Notes: a model not told the origin generated them from the sequence alone. 64,000 bases of DNA from Methylobacterium phyllostachyos (GCF_900103445.1 NZ_FNHS01000010.1:186001-250000); one strand, 5' to 3'. Positions 1 to 8,891 are shown, counted from the first letter of the stretch. Translations and numbers: made by a program.

Positions 1-648
1 GCGCCGACTCGGGCGCATGCGCTCGCCACCGCCCGGGTCTGCGGCCTCGTGCAGCCGCCGGCGGTCGTCCGCAACGGGCGTAGTCTCAGCGGCCTGCCGC
101 CCCGGGCTCTGGCACCGCATGCCTTCACGGCCGGCCGCCTCTGGGACCGGGCCAAGAACGCCGCCGCCCTCGACCGTCTCGCCGGCCGCCTGTCGGCGCC
201 GCTGCGGGCCGCCGGCTCGGTGGAGGGGCCGAACGGCGCCCGGGTCGAGACACGCCATCTCCACCGCCTCGGGCGGCTCGACGAGGTGGGCATCGCTGCC
301 GAACTCGCCGGCCGGCCGGTCTTCGTGTCGCTCGCCCGCTACGAGCCGTTCGGCCTCGCGGTGCTGGAGGCCGCCGCCGCGGGCTGCGCCTTGGTGCTCT
401 CCGACATCCCGAGTTTTCGCGAATTGTGGGACGGCGCCGCCGCCTTCGTGGGCGCGAACGACGATGAGGCTGCGGCCGAGGCCGTGCAGCGCCTCCTGGA
501 CGATCCCGCCTGGCGCGAAGCCGCCGGCCAAGCCGCTGCACAGCGCGCCGCCCGCTACGGAACCGAGGCCATGACCGAGGGCGTGCTCGGCGTGCTGCAC
601 GGCCTCCTCGCCGGGGCGCCGGCGCGGCTCGGCGGAGCCGCCGCATGA
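1..648 (+). CDS. Glycosyltransferase, C-terminal part (5' end outside window)
   Basis: The frame is open from the first base, so the gene starts upstream. The visible ~215 residues look like the C-terminal nucleotide-sugar-binding half of a GT-B glycosyltransferase. The stretch VSLARYEPFGLAVLEAAAAG matches the E-x7-E donor-binding region of glycosyl transferase group 1 proteins, followed by a helix-rich tail. It would transfer a sugar from a nucleotide donor to a cytoplasmic acceptor. The last codons overlap the ATG of the next glycosyltransferase by four bases, so it is the first visible gene of a polycistronic glycan operon. The acceptor and sugar cannot be read from the sequence. Confidence 0.8.
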   Translation, partial: APTRAHALATARVCGLVQPPAVVRNGRSLSGLPPRALAPHAFTAGRLWDRAKNAAALDRLAGRLSAPLRAAGSVEGPNGARVETRHLHRLGRLDEVGIAAELAGRPVFVSLARYEPFGLAVLEAAAAGCALVLSDIPSFRELWDGAAAFVGANDDEAAAEAVQRLLDDPAWREAAGQAAAQRAARYGTEAMTEGVLGVLHGLLAGAPARLGGAAA

Positions 649-1958
649 GGATCGCCTACTTCACCCACTCGCTGGCTTCATGCTGGAACCACGGCAACGC
701 GCATTTCCTGCGCGGCGTCCTGCGCGAACTCATGGCAAGCGGCCACGCCGTCGCCGCCTACGAGCCCGAGGGGGCCTGGAGCCTCGAAAACCTCCTGCGC
801 GACCACGGCGAGGCCGGGCTCGACGCCTACCAGTCGGCCTATCCGGAGCTCGCCTCCGCGCGCTACGCCGCCATCGATGCGGTGGTCGAGCGCGTGTCCG
901 ACAGCGACCTCGTGCTGGTCCACGAGTGGAGCGAGCCGGCCCTGGTGGCGGCGCTCGGCGCCGCCCGGCGCCGCGGGGCGCGCTACACGCTCCTGTTCCA
1001 CGACACGCACCACCGGGCGGTGAGCGCCCCGGAGGAGATGGAGCGCTTCAACCTCTCCGGCTACGACGGCGTGCTCGCCTTCGGCGAGACGCTCGCCGCC
1101 GTCTACCGGGCGCAAGGCTGGGGCCGCCGCGCCTTCGTCTGGCACGAGGCAGCCGACACGCGCCTGTTCCGGCCGCCCGCCGATGAGCTTCCGGATCTGA
1201 CACACACCCTCCCTCCCCCCTCTGCGGGGGAGGGTACCCTGCGAAGCAGGGGGGGAGAGGGGAGCGACGTTTCAAGCAGAGGCTCGCCCGACGTGCAGGC
1301 CGAACCATTTTCTGCGCCGTCGCTCCCCTCTCCCGACCCCCTTCGGGGGCCACCCTCCCCCGCAGAGGGGGGAGGGAGCGCGCGCAGTCCGGCCCGCGCC
1401 GGCCTGATCTGGATCGGCAATTGGGGCGATGACGAGCGCAGCGCCGAGCTCGAGACCTATCTGTTCCGCCCGGCCGCGCAGGTCGGCCTGCCGCTGGACA
1501 TCTACGGCGTGCGCTACCCCGCGGCGGCCCTCGCGACGCTGAAGCGCACTGGCGCCCGCTATCACGGCTGGGCGGCGAATGCGGCGGCGCCCGGCCTGTT
1601 CGCCCGCCATCTGGCGACGGTCCACGTGCCCCGGCGCTTCTACGTCGAGCGCCTGCCCGGCATCCCGACGATCCGGGTGTTCGAGGCGCTCGCCTGCGGC
1701 ATCCCCCTGGTCTGCGCCCCCTGGGATGATTCCGAGAGCCTGTTCCGGCCGGGTCGGGATTACCTCGTCGCCCGCACCGGCGCCGATATGGAGGGCCACC
1801 TGCGCGCCCTTCAGGCGGATGCCGGCCTGCGGCAGGCCCTCGCGGCCTCCGGCCTCGCCACGATCCGGGCACGCCACACCTGCGCGCACCGCGCCGAGGA
1901 ACTGCTCACCATCGCCGAAAGCCTGCGGGCGCCCGCCACCCTGGAGGCCACCGCATGA
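645..1958 (+). CDS. CgeB-like glycosyltransferase carrying an in-frame repeat insertion
   Basis: A 437-residue GT-B type glycosyltransferase of the CgeB/Glyco_trans_1_2 sort. Its N-terminus (MRIAYFTHSLASCWNHGNA) matches the pattern of the next two genes, and its C-terminus has the conserved RVFEALACGIPLV donor-site block. Residues of about 188 to 245 have no counterpart in the two paralogues downstream. They are encoded by a GC-rich nested palindrome (family A repeat) that keeps the frame open and yields a Pro/Ser/Gly-rich linker between the two Rossmann halves. The start ATG overlaps the previous stop by four bases and the end overlaps the next start by four bases. Whether the enzyme folds with the insert is unknown. 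Confidence 0.82.
   Translation: MRIAYFTHSLASCWNHGNAHFLRGVLRELMASGHAVAAYEPEGAWSLENLLRDHGEAGLDAYQSAYPELASARYAAIDAVVERVSDSDLVLVHEWSEPALVAALGAARRRGARYTLLFHDTHHRAVSAPEEMERFNLSGYDGVLAFGETLAAVYRAQGWGRRAFVWHEAADTRLFRPPADELPDLTHTLPPPSAGEGTLRSRGGEGSDVSSRGSPDVQAEPFSAPSLPSPDPLRGPPSPAEGGGSARSPARAGLIWIGNWGDDERSAELETYLFRPAAQVGLPLDIYGVRYPAAALATLKRTGARYHGWAANAAAPGLFARHLATVHVPRRFYVERLPGIPTIRVFEALACGIPLVCAPWDDSESLFRPGRDYLVARTGADMEGHLRALQADAGLRQALAASGLATIRARHTCAHRAEELLTIAESLRAPATLEATA
1209..1378. repeat. Family A palindromic repeat inserted inside a coding sequence
   Basis: Perfect 26-bp inverted repeats lie at 1209-1234 and 1353-1378. Nested inside are 17-bp inverted repeats at about 1250-1266 and 1318-1334, plus a small hairpin around ACCCTGCGAAGCAGGGG. 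The element is about 170 bp and lies wholly inside the glycosyltransferase gene without breaking its frame. Related hairpins with CCCTCTCCC/GGGAGAGGG-type arms occur between genes elsewhere in this window. Confidence 0.9.
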
Positions 1959-3058
1959 GAATCGCCTTCTACGGCTCCTCCCTACTGTCCTCCTACTGGA
2001 ACGGCGCCGCCACCTACTACCGCGGCATGCTCGCCGCCCTGGCGCGGCACGGCCACACGATCACCTTCTACGAGCCCGACGCCTTCGACCGGCAGCAGCA
2101 CCGGGACATCGAGCCCCCGCCCTATGCGGCGGTCAAGGTCTACCCGGCGACCGTCGAGGCCGCCCGTGCCGTCATCGCCGAGGCGGCGCAGGCCGACGTG
2201 GTGGTGAAGGCGAGCGGCGTCGGCGTGTTCGACGACGAATTGCTTGACGGGATCATCGCGGCGTCCCGCCCGGAGGCTTTGCGGATCTTCTGGGACGTGG
2301 ATGCCCCGGCGACGCTCGCCGAGATGCGCGCCGACCCCGGCCACGCGCTCCGCCGCGCCCTGCCCGATCTCGACCTCGTGCTGACCTATGGCGGCGGCCC
2401 GCCGGTGGTCTCGGCCTACGAGGGGTTCGGCGCCCGGGCCTGCATCCCGATCTACAACGCGCTCGACCCGGACACCCATTTCCCGGTCCCGCCGGAGCCG
2501 CGCTTTGCCGCCGACCTCGCCTTCCTGGGCAACCGCCTGCCGGATCGCGAGGCGCGGGTCGAAAAGTTCTTCCTCGCGGCGGCGGCCCGGCTGCCGGAGC
2601 GGAGCTTCCTCATCGGCGGCAATGGCTGGGAGAGCCGCGGCCTGCCGCTGAACGTCCGGCATCTCGGCCACGTCTACACGCGCGAGCACAACGCCTTCAA
2701 CACGACGCCGCTCGCCGTCCTCAACATCGCCCGCGACAGCATGGCGGCGGTAGGCTTCTCCCCCGCCACCCGGGTGTTCGAGGCGGCCGGCGCCGGCGCC
2801 TGCCTGATCACCGACGCCTGGGAGGGCCTGGGCCTTTTCCTCGACGAGGGCACCGAGGTGCTGGTCGCCCGGGACGGACGCGACGTGGCCGACCACGTCG
2901 CGGCGCTGACTCCGGAGCGCGCCCGCGCCATCGGTGAGGCCGCCCGCCGTCGGATCGTGGCCGAGCACACCTATGCGCGCCGGGCCGTGGAGGTCGACGC
3001 GATCCTGCGGGCAGAGGCGGCCCGCAAGGCGGACGCCAACCAGCGGAGCGTCGCGTGA
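1955..3058 (+). CDS. CgeB-like glycosyltransferase
   Basis: A 367-residue protein with the same two-domain GT-B plan as its neighbours. It has an N-terminal MRIAFYGSSLLSSYWNGAA block, a central WDVDAPATLAEM segment and a C-terminal TRVFEAAGAGACLITDAW donor-binding block. The ATG overlaps the upstream stop (ATGA) and its own stop overlaps the next GTG start, so translation of the three glycosyltransferases is probably coupled. It has no repeat insertion, which makes it a good reference for the length of the interrupted paralogue upstream. Likely cytoplasmic or membrane-peripheral. Donor and acceptor are unknown. Confidence 0.82.
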   Translation: MRIAFYGSSLLSSYWNGAATYYRGMLAALARHGHTITFYEPDAFDRQQHRDIEPPPYAAVKVYPATVEAARAVIAEAAQADVVVKASGVGVFDDELLDGIIAASRPEALRIFWDVDAPATLAEMRADPGHALRRALPDLDLVLTYGGGPPVVSAYEGFGARACIPIYNALDPDTHFPVPPEPRFAADLAFLGNRLPDREARVEKFFLAAAARLPERSFLIGGNGWESRGLPLNVRHLGHVYTREHNAFNTTPLAVLNIARDSMAAVGFSPATRVFEAAGAGACLITDAWEGLGLFLDEGTEVLVARDGRDVADHVAALTPERARAIGEAARRRIVAEHTYARRAVEVDAILRAEAARKADANQRSVA

Positions 3059-4179
3059 GCGCGGCCCCGATGCGCCTGGTCGTCCTGGGCTTGAGCCTGT
3101 CCTCCTCCTGGGGGAACGGCCACGCGACCACCTACCGGGCGCTGCTCAAGGCCTTCGCGGCCCGCGGCCACGCCGTGCTGTTCCTGGAGCGCGACGTGCC
3201 CTGGTACGCCGCCCACCGCGACCTGCCGGATCCCGATTTCTGCGACCTCGCCCTCTACGCCGACCTCGACGGGCTCGACGGCCACAGCGCCGCGATCGCC
3301 GGGGCGGACGCCGTGATCGTCGGCTCCTACGTGCCCGACGGCATCGCGGTGGGCGCCCGGGTGCGCGGCTGGGCGCGGGGCGTCACCGCCTTCTACGACA
3401 TCGACACGCCGGTCACCCTGGCGACGCTGGAGGCCGGCACCTGCGCGTATCTCGCGGCCGAGCAGATCGCTGATTACGACCTCTACCTGTCCTTCACGGG
3501 CGGCCCGACCCTGCGGCGCCTGGAGCGGGCCTACGGCGCGCCCGCTGCTAGGGCCCTCTACTGCTCGGTCGATCCCGAGGCCTACCCGGCCCTCGACCGC
3601 CCGGCCCGCTACGACCTCTCCTATCTCGGGACCTACAGCCCCGACCGGCAGCCCACGCTGGAGCGCCTGCTGATCGAGCCGGCCCGGCGCGCGCCCGATC
3701 TGCGCTTCGCGGTGGCCGGCCCGCAATATCCGGCCGGGATCGACTGGCCCGCCAACGTGGAGCGGATCGAGCACCTGCCCCCCGACCGGCACCCCGATTT
3801 CTACGCGGCGAGCCGCTACACCCTGAACGTCACCCGGGCCGACATGGTCCGGGCCGGCTGGAGCCCGAGCGTGCGCCTGTTCGAGGCCGGCGCCTGCGGC
3901 ACGCCGATCCTCTCCGACCGCTGGGACGGGCTCGACACGCTGCTCGTGCCGGAGTTCGAGATCCTGCTGCCCGATGGTCCGGACGACGTCCTCGCCATCC
4001 TGGGCGGGCAATCCGAGGCCGAGCGGCGGCGGCTGGGTATGGCAGCCCGCGCGGCGATCCTCGCGCGGCACACCGCCGCTGCCCGCGCCGCGGAACTTGA
4101 GCGCTATCTCGGTGAGGTGGCCGTACGGCGCGCGCCCGATCGCGTGCGCACCGGTCACGCATCGACGTCCTTGTTTTGA
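3055..4179 (+). CDS. CgeB-like glycosyltransferase
   Basis: The third of the three tandem CgeB-like enzymes, 374 residues with a GTG start that overlaps the previous stop. The middle holds YDIDTPVTLATLEAG, parallel to the paralogue upstream. The C-terminus has VRLFEAGACGTPILSDRWDG, the conserved donor-site block of group 1 transferases. Three such enzymes in tandem suggest stepwise building of one oligosaccharide or glycolipid. The last ~30 residues, rich in Arg and Thr, look unstructured. A 63-bp gap separates it from the epimerase gene. Confidence 0.82.
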   Translation: MSAAPMRLVVLGLSLSSSWGNGHATTYRALLKAFAARGHAVLFLERDVPWYAAHRDLPDPDFCDLALYADLDGLDGHSAAIAGADAVIVGSYVPDGIAVGARVRGWARGVTAFYDIDTPVTLATLEAGTCAYLAAEQIADYDLYLSFTGGPTLRRLERAYGAPAARALYCSVDPEAYPALDRPARYDLSYLGTYSPDRQPTLERLLIEPARRAPDLRFAVAGPQYPAGIDWPANVERIEHLPPDRHPDFYAASRYTLNVTRADMVRAGWSPSVRLFEAGACGTPILSDRWDGLDTLLVPEFEILLPDGPDDVLAILGGQSEAERRRLGMAARAAILARHTAAARAAELERYLGEVAVRRAPDRVRTGHASTSLF

Positions 4180-4242
4180 CGCGGGCTTCGACGCCGGGCC
4201 GGTATCCGGTCCGGCATCAGGGCACTTCAGGCACTCGGGAGA

Positions 4243-5253
4243 ATGATGGTGGGAAGCAGGAGCGGTATCCGAGTCCTCGTCGCCGGCGGTGCCGGGTTCA
4301 TCGGCTCCCATCTGATCGACGCGCTCCTCGCCGAGGGGGCCCGCGTCACCTGCGTGGACAGCCTGCTGACCGGGCGGCGGTCGAACCTCGCCCATCTCGC
4401 TCGCGAGCCGCGCTTCGACTTCGTGGAGGCGGACGTGACCGAGCCGCTGCCGGCCCTGCCGAAGGCCGCCTGGGTGTTCAACCTCGCCTGCGCGGCCTCG
4501 CCGCCGCATTATCAGGCCGACCCGGTCCACACGATGATGACCAGCGTGCTCGGCACCAGCCGGCTGCTGGAGATCGCCCGGGATACGGGTGCCCGCTTCC
4601 TCCAGGCCTCGACCAGCGAGGTCTACGGCGATCCGGAGCGGCACCCGCAGCAGGAATCCTACTGGGGCAACGTGAACCCCACCGGGCCGCGGGCCTGCTA
4701 CGACGAGGGCAAGCGTTCCGCCGAGACCCTGACCTTCGATTTCGAGCGCCGGCACGGCCTCGATATCCGCGTCGCCCGGATCTTCAACACCTACGGACCG
4801 CGGATGCGCGCCGATGACGGCCGGGTCGTTTCCAACGTGATCTGCCAAGCGCTCGCGGGGGACGACATCACGGTCTACGGCAACGGTGAGCAGACCCGCT
4901 CCTTCTGCTACGTCAGCGACCTCGTGGACGGCCTTCTCCGGCTGATGGCGTCCGAGACCCCCCTCGACGGGCCGGTCAATCTCGGCAACCCCCACGAGAT
5001 GACCGTCGGCGAGCTGGTCGACCGCGTGGTGCGGATGACCGGGACGCCGTCGCGGATCGTGCGCCGGCCGCTGCCCGTGGACGATCCCCAGCGCCGCCGC
5101 CCCGACATCACCCGGGCCGAGACCCTGCTGGGCTGGTCGCCCCGGGTGGCCCTGGAGGAGGGGTTGGAGGCGACGATCGCGTGGTTCTCCCGCGAGATCG
5201 CCCCGCGCCGGGCGCTCCCAGAGATCGAGGAGCACGCCGTTGTCGCCGGCTGA
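4243..5253 (+). CDS. UDP-glucuronate decarboxylase-like NAD-dependent epimerase (SDR)
   Basis: A 336-residue extended short-chain dehydrogenase. GGAGFIGS near residues 15-22 is the NAD-binding glycine motif. ACAASPPHYQADPVHT and RACYDEGKRSAE are hallmarks of UDP-xylose synthases, with catalytic Tyr153 and Lys157. These enzymes oxidise UDP-glucuronate at C4, decarboxylate it and release UDP-xylose. UDP-xylose is therefore the most likely product and could feed the transferases just upstream. Other SDR sugar epimerases are possible, but the ASPPHYQ block favours the decarboxylase branch. An alternative start one codon later (the second Met) cannot be excluded. Confidence 0.85.
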   Translation: MMVGSRSGIRVLVAGGAGFIGSHLIDALLAEGARVTCVDSLLTGRRSNLAHLAREPRFDFVEADVTEPLPALPKAAWVFNLACAASPPHYQADPVHTMMTSVLGTSRLLEIARDTGARFLQASTSEVYGDPERHPQQESYWGNVNPTGPRACYDEGKRSAETLTFDFERRHGLDIRVARIFNTYGPRMRADDGRVVSNVICQALAGDDITVYGNGEQTRSFCYVSDLVDGLLRLMASETPLDGPVNLGNPHEMTVGELVDRVVRMTGTPSRIVRRPLPVDDPQRRRPDITRAETLLGWSPRVALEEGLEATIAWFSREIAPRRALPEIEEHAVVAG

Positions 5254-5280
5254 GCCACGCCCCGGGCGGCCGAGGCGCTG

Positions 5281-6363
5281 ATGGCCGCCGCTCCCATCCG
5301 CGTCGGCCTCGTCGGAATCGGTAACTGCGCGTCGTCCTTCGTGCAGGGGCTGCACCATTACCGCGACGCCGCCCCTGGCGAACCCGTGCCGGGCCTGATG
5401 TCGCCGGATCTCGGCGGCTACCGGGTGGGGGATGTGGCGGTGGTCGCCGCCTTCGACGTCGCCGCCGCCAAGGTCGGGCGCGACCTCGGCGAGGCGATCC
5501 TGGCCGAGCCCAACAACACGCTGCGCTTCGCCGCGGTGCCGGAGACCGGCGTCACGGTCCGACGCGGGCCGACGCTCGACGGGATCGGGCGCTATCTCGA
5601 GGGCGTGGTCGCGGAATCCTCCGCGCCGGTGGCGGACGTAGCGGCCGAGTTGCGCCGCACCGGCACGCAGGTGCTGGTCTCCTACCTGCCGGTGGGCTCT
5701 CAAGGAGCGACCGAGTTCTACGCCGAATGCGCGCTCCAGGCCGGCTGCGCCTTCGTGAACTGCATCCCGGTCTTCATCGCGTCGAACCCCGACTGGGCGG
5801 GCCGCTTCGCCGCGAAGGGGCTTCCGATCATCGGGGACGACATCAAGAGCCAGGTCGGCGCCACCATCGTGCACCGGGTGCTGGCCAACCTGATGCGCGA
5901 GCGCGGGGTGCGGCTCGACCGGACCTACCAGCTCAATTTCGGCGGCAATGCCGACTTCCTGAACATGCTGGAGCGCGAGCGGCTGGAATCGAAGAAGCTT
6001 TCCAAGACCCGGGCGGTGACGAGCCAGCTCGACGCACCGCTCGCGCCCGGCGATGTCCATGTCGGTCCGAGCGACCACGTTCCGTGGCTGACCGACCGGA
6101 AATGGGCCCATATCCGGCTGGAGGGCACGGCCTTCGGCGGCGCGCCGCTCAACATCGAGCTGAAGCTCGAAGTGTGGGATTCGCCGAACTCGGCCGGGAT
6201 CGTGATCGATGCGGTGCGCTGCGCGCGCCTCGCCCTCGACCGGGGGCTCGGCGGCCCGCTGGAGGGGCCGTCGAGCTACTTCATGAAGTCTCCGCCCCGG
6301 CAGTTCACCGACGCGGAGGCCCGGGAGCGGACCCTGCGCTTCGTGGCGGGCGAGGGGGTGTGA
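5281..6363 (+). CDS. ino1: Inositol-3-phosphate synthase
   Basis: A 360-residue protein matching the short prokaryotic myo-inositol-1-phosphate synthase form, which turns glucose 6-phosphate into inositol 3-phosphate with NAD. Visible marks are the N-terminal NAD site [16 protein letters not shown], the conserved [17 protein letters not shown] block, the [12 protein letters not shown] block and a C-terminal [18 protein letters not shown] segment. It sits inside the glycan cluster, after the epimerase and before a phosphatase. An inositol-containing glycan or glycolipid is therefore a reasonable guess for the pathway product. Such synthases are best known from actinobacteria and archaea and are less usual in this kind of genome. 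Confidence 0.9.
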   Translation: MAAAPIRVGLVGIGNCASSFVQGLHHYRDAAPGEPVPGLMSPDLGGYRVGDVAVVAAFDVAAAKVGRDLGEAILAEPNNTLRFAAVPETGVTVRRGPTLDGIGRYLEGVVAESSAPVADVAAELRRTGTQVLVSYLPVGSQGATEFYAECALQAGCAFVNCIPVFIASNPDWAGRFAAKGLPIIGDDIKSQVGATIVHRVLANLMRERGVRLDRTYQLNFGGNADFLNMLERERLESKKLSKTRAVTSQLDAPLAPGDVHVGPSDHVPWLTDRKWAHIRLEGTAFGGAPLNIELKLEVWDSPNSAGIVIDAVRCARLALDRGLGGPLEGPSSYFMKSPPRQFTDAEARERTLRFVAGEGV

Positions 6364-6389
6364 TGGCTGTCTCCGATCGCTGGAGCGGG

Positions 6390-6596
6390 CCTCTCCTCTC
6401 CCCGCACGCGGGGAGAGGCCCACAGGCACCCTGTCGTGCCTGTGGGGAGCGGAGGCGTAGCCGGAGCGGCGGTGAGGGGGCGAGTCCGGAAGAGGCTCAG
6501 CCTGAATCGCCCCCTCACCTTCGGCTGCCGCCTCGCTTCCCGCCCCGGCAAGGGGGCAGGAAGCCCTCTCCCCGCGTGCGGGGCGAGGGGGTGCAC
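6390..6596. repeat. Family A palindromic repeat array
   Basis: This intergenic block of nested GC-rich inverted repeats contains CTCTCCCCGCACGCGGGGAG, a CCCACAGGCAC/GTGCCTGTGGG hairpin, a GTGAGGGGGCGA/CGCCCCCTCAC-type pair and a closing CCCTCTCCCCGCGTGCGGGG. It fills nearly all the 262 bp between the inositol synthase and the phosphatase gene. I see no convincing gene in it. Confidence 0.75.
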
Positions 6597-6625
6597 GTGC
6601 GGCCTCCAGCTTGCCCTGTTGCCAC

Positions 6626-7216
6626 ATGAGGCGGGTCTTTCTCGTGCGCCACGCCAGCCATGACCGGCTGGGCCGGATCCTGTGCGGGCGCATGCCGGGC
6701 GTCGCCCTGAGCGCGACCGGCCGCGCCGAGGCGGACGCCCTCGCCCGCCGCCTCGCCGGGAGCGGCGCCGGCACCCTGCTGGCGAGCCCGCGGGAGCGCA
6801 CCGCCGAGACCGCCGCCCCGATCGCCGCCGCCCTCGGCCTCACGGTCGAGACCGAGCCCGGCCTCGACGAGATCGATTTCGGCGCCTGGACCGGCCGGAG
6901 CTTCGACGCCTTGGCGGACGATCCCGATTGGGCCGCCTGGAACACGGCCCGCGCCACGGCCCGCCCGCCGGAGGGCGAGGGCATGGCGGAGGCGCAGGGG
7001 CGCATCCTCCGGATCCTCGATCGCTTCGCGGAAGACGGGCCCCCCGTCATCCTGGTGAGCCACGGCGACGTGATCCGGGCCGCGCTCCTCAAGCGCCTCG
7101 GCCTCGGCCTCGACGCCTACGACCGCATCGTCGTGGACCCGGCCTCGTGCAGCGAACTCGCTCTCTGGCCTGGTGGAGGCCGGGTCGTATCGCTCAACGA
7201 ACGGACCGCGCCATGA
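6626..7216 (+). CDS. Histidine phosphatase family protein
   Basis: A 196-residue phosphoglycerate-mutase-like (histidine phosphatase) protein. LVRHASHDRLGRIL holds the catalytic RH pair (His9, with the usual RHG altered to RHA). The central SPRERTAETA block provides the second Arg, and ILVSHGDVIRA supplies the C-terminal catalytic His. Such enzymes remove phosphate from small metabolites or sugars. Directly after an inositol phosphate synthase and before a methyltransferase, it could dephosphorylate inositol phosphate or another cluster intermediate, which is inference. I chose the ATG just before RRVFLVRH; an upstream TTG would add five residues. Confidence 0.83.
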   Translation: MRRVFLVRHASHDRLGRILCGRMPGVALSATGRAEADALARRLAGSGAGTLLASPRERTAETAAPIAAALGLTVETEPGLDEIDFGAWTGRSFDALADDPDWAAWNTARATARPPEGEGMAEAQGRILRILDRFAEDGPPVILVSHGDVIRAALLKRLGLGLDAYDRIVVDPASCSELALWPGGGRVVSLNERTAP

Positions 7217-7986
7217 CGGCTGCCGAACTCCGCCGGCAGGCCGACGCCCTCGGCCCCTGGTTCCACAACATCGACCTCGGTCAGGGTGTCTGGACCGCCC
7301 CGGACCATTTCCTCGGCGACTACCCGAACGTGAAATGGCGCCTGTTCGCCGCCGCGATCCCCGCCGACCTCACCGGCAAGAGCGTCCTCGATATCGGCTG
7401 CAACGGCGGCTTCTATGCCATCGAGATGAAGCGGCGCGGCGCCGCCCGGGTGCTCGGCCTCGATTCCGACGACCGCTACCTCGCCCAGGCCCGCTTCGCC
7501 GCGGCTCATCTCGGGCACGACATCGAGTTCCGCAACCTGTCCGTCTACGACGTGGGTGCGCTCGGCGAACGGTTCGACATCGTGCTGTTCATGGGGGTGC
7601 TCTACCACCTGCGCCACCCACTGCTCGCCCTCGACCTGATCCGCGAGCACGTGGCCGACGATCTCCTGGTGTTCCAGTCGATGCTGCGCGGCAGCCGGGC
7701 GGTCGAGCCGGTCGCCGCGGATTACGACTTCTGGGACATGGACCAGTTCGAGCGCCCCGGTTACCCGCGGATGCACTTCGTCGAGCATGCTTACGCGCAC
7801 GACTGGACCAACTGGTGGATCCCCAACCGGGCGGGCATCGAGGCGATGCTGCGGGCGAGCGGGTTTCGCATCGAGGCCCAGCCCGAGGCCGAGGTCTATC
7901 TCTGCCGGGCCGCGCCGGTCCCCTACGGCGTGGGGGCCGAATATCCGGTGCGGTCAAAACGCGAAGCGCGCGGGGGAACGCGATGA
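7213..7986 (+). CDS. SAM-dependent methyltransferase, DUF1698-like
   Basis: A 257-residue class I methyltransferase. The SAM-binding glycine motif is VLDIGCNGGFYAIEMKRRGA, followed by acidic residues at the end of beta 2 (LGLDSD) and a post-motif FDIVLFMGVLYHLRHP. The N-terminal WFHNIDLGQGVWT is typical of the CmoB/DUF1698-like group. These proteins act on tRNA, sugars or lipids; here the glycan cluster suggests a sugar or glycolipid substrate. The ATG overlaps the previous stop by four bases and the stop overlaps the next ATG, so it is translationally coupled on both sides. Confidence 0.83.
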   Translation: MTAAELRRQADALGPWFHNIDLGQGVWTAPDHFLGDYPNVKWRLFAAAIPADLTGKSVLDIGCNGGFYAIEMKRRGAARVLGLDSDDRYLAQARFAAAHLGHDIEFRNLSVYDVGALGERFDIVLFMGVLYHLRHPLLALDLIREHVADDLLVFQSMLRGSRAVEPVAADYDFWDMDQFERPGYPRMHFVEHAYAHDWTNWWIPNRAGIEAMLRASGFRIEAQPEAEVYLCRAAPVPYGVGAEYPVRSKREARGGTR

Positions 7987-8891
7987 TCGACTCGGTGATG
8001 CTCTGGAACGAGCCCAACAACAAGTCGCACTGGGATCCTGAGATCGACCCCGACTGGCTGCTCTTCGCCGAGATGGCCAAGGCTGCGGGCCACGCGATCC
8101 GGGACACCAATCCGCACCTGATCCGCGTGCTCGGCGGCATCTCGCCGATCGACCCGGTCTTCATCCGCAACATGGAGGCCCGGGGCGTTCTCGACGCCGT
8201 CGACGCGGTGGCAGTGCACGGCTTCCCCCTCGACTGGAACCTGTGGTCGATCCACGACTGGCCGGCCAAGCTGGAGGAAATCCGCGCCGTCACGGACCTG
8301 CCGGTCTGGGTCTCGGAGGTTGGCGTCTCGACCTTCGGCGCCGAGGAGGTGCAGGATTGGGGCCTGCGCCGGACCCTGGAGCTGCTTTCCGGCCGGGCGC
8401 CGCGGATCCACTGGTACAGCCTCTACGACCTGCCGCGGGAATGGGAGGCCACCACCCGCCACAAGGAGGCCGAGGGCTCCTCCTATTACCGGCACTTCCA
8501 CATGGGCCTGCTCCGCCAGGACGGCACCCCGAAGATCGCCCTGGAGAGCTTCGCCCGCCATACGCCCGAGATTGGCCTGTGCCAGTGGTTCCATTTCGAG
8601 GATCACCGGCTCGACGAGGCGGTGGCGTGGATGAAGCGGCTCGGCGTGCGCTACCTGCGCACCGGCCTGTCCTGGGCCGACAGCTTCCGCCCGGGGGCGC
8701 TCGACTGGTTCGACCGGCAGATGGAGGCGCTGAAGGATTTCGACGTCACCGTCACCTTCTGCTTCACGCCGGAACACCGGGGGATCTCACCCCATCACAC
8801 CAGCGCGCCGCTGGTCCGGGCCGAGTATGCGGACTTCTGCGCCGCCATGGTTCGCCGCTACGCGCCGCCTCCGTCCGGATCGGCTCCGTAG
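7983..8891 (+). CDS. Glycoside hydrolase-like protein, clan A TIM barrel
   Basis: A 302-residue protein beginning right at the acid/base motif. LWNEPNN near residues 8-14 matches the Asn-Glu-Pro of GH39/GH5-type clan-A hydrolases, and VWVSEVGVSTFG near residue 110 supplies a candidate nucleophile Glu. A second half (from about residue 195) looks like the start of another barrel-like repeat (LCQWFHFEDHRLDEAVAWM) that ends early at a Pro-rich tail. Either the protein is naturally short or its C-terminus has been lost; the dispersed repeat beginning 32 bp after the stop makes the second plausible. It is probably involved in remodelling the glycan made by the cluster. Confidence 0.65.
   Translation: MIDSVMLWNEPNNKSHWDPEIDPDWLLFAEMAKAAGHAIRDTNPHLIRVLGGISPIDPVFIRNMEARGVLDAVDAVAVHGFPLDWNLWSIHDWPAKLEEIRAVTDLPVWVSEVGVSTFGAEEVQDWGLRRTLELLSGRAPRIHWYSLYDLPREWEATTRHKEAEGSSYYRHFHMGLLRQDGTPKIALESFARHTPEIGLCQWFHFEDHRLDEAVAWMKRLGVRYLRTGLSWADSFRPGALDWFDRQMEALKDFDVTVTFCFTPEHRGISPHHTSAPLVRAEYADFCAAMVRRYAPPPSGSAP

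Noticed and set aside
2971..7092. 1373-residue open frame on the minus strand opposite the glycan cluster
   Set aside because: It is antisense to five well-supported genes, is Arg/Pro/Gly-rich and has no family pattern; long shadow frames are expected in GC-rich DNA.
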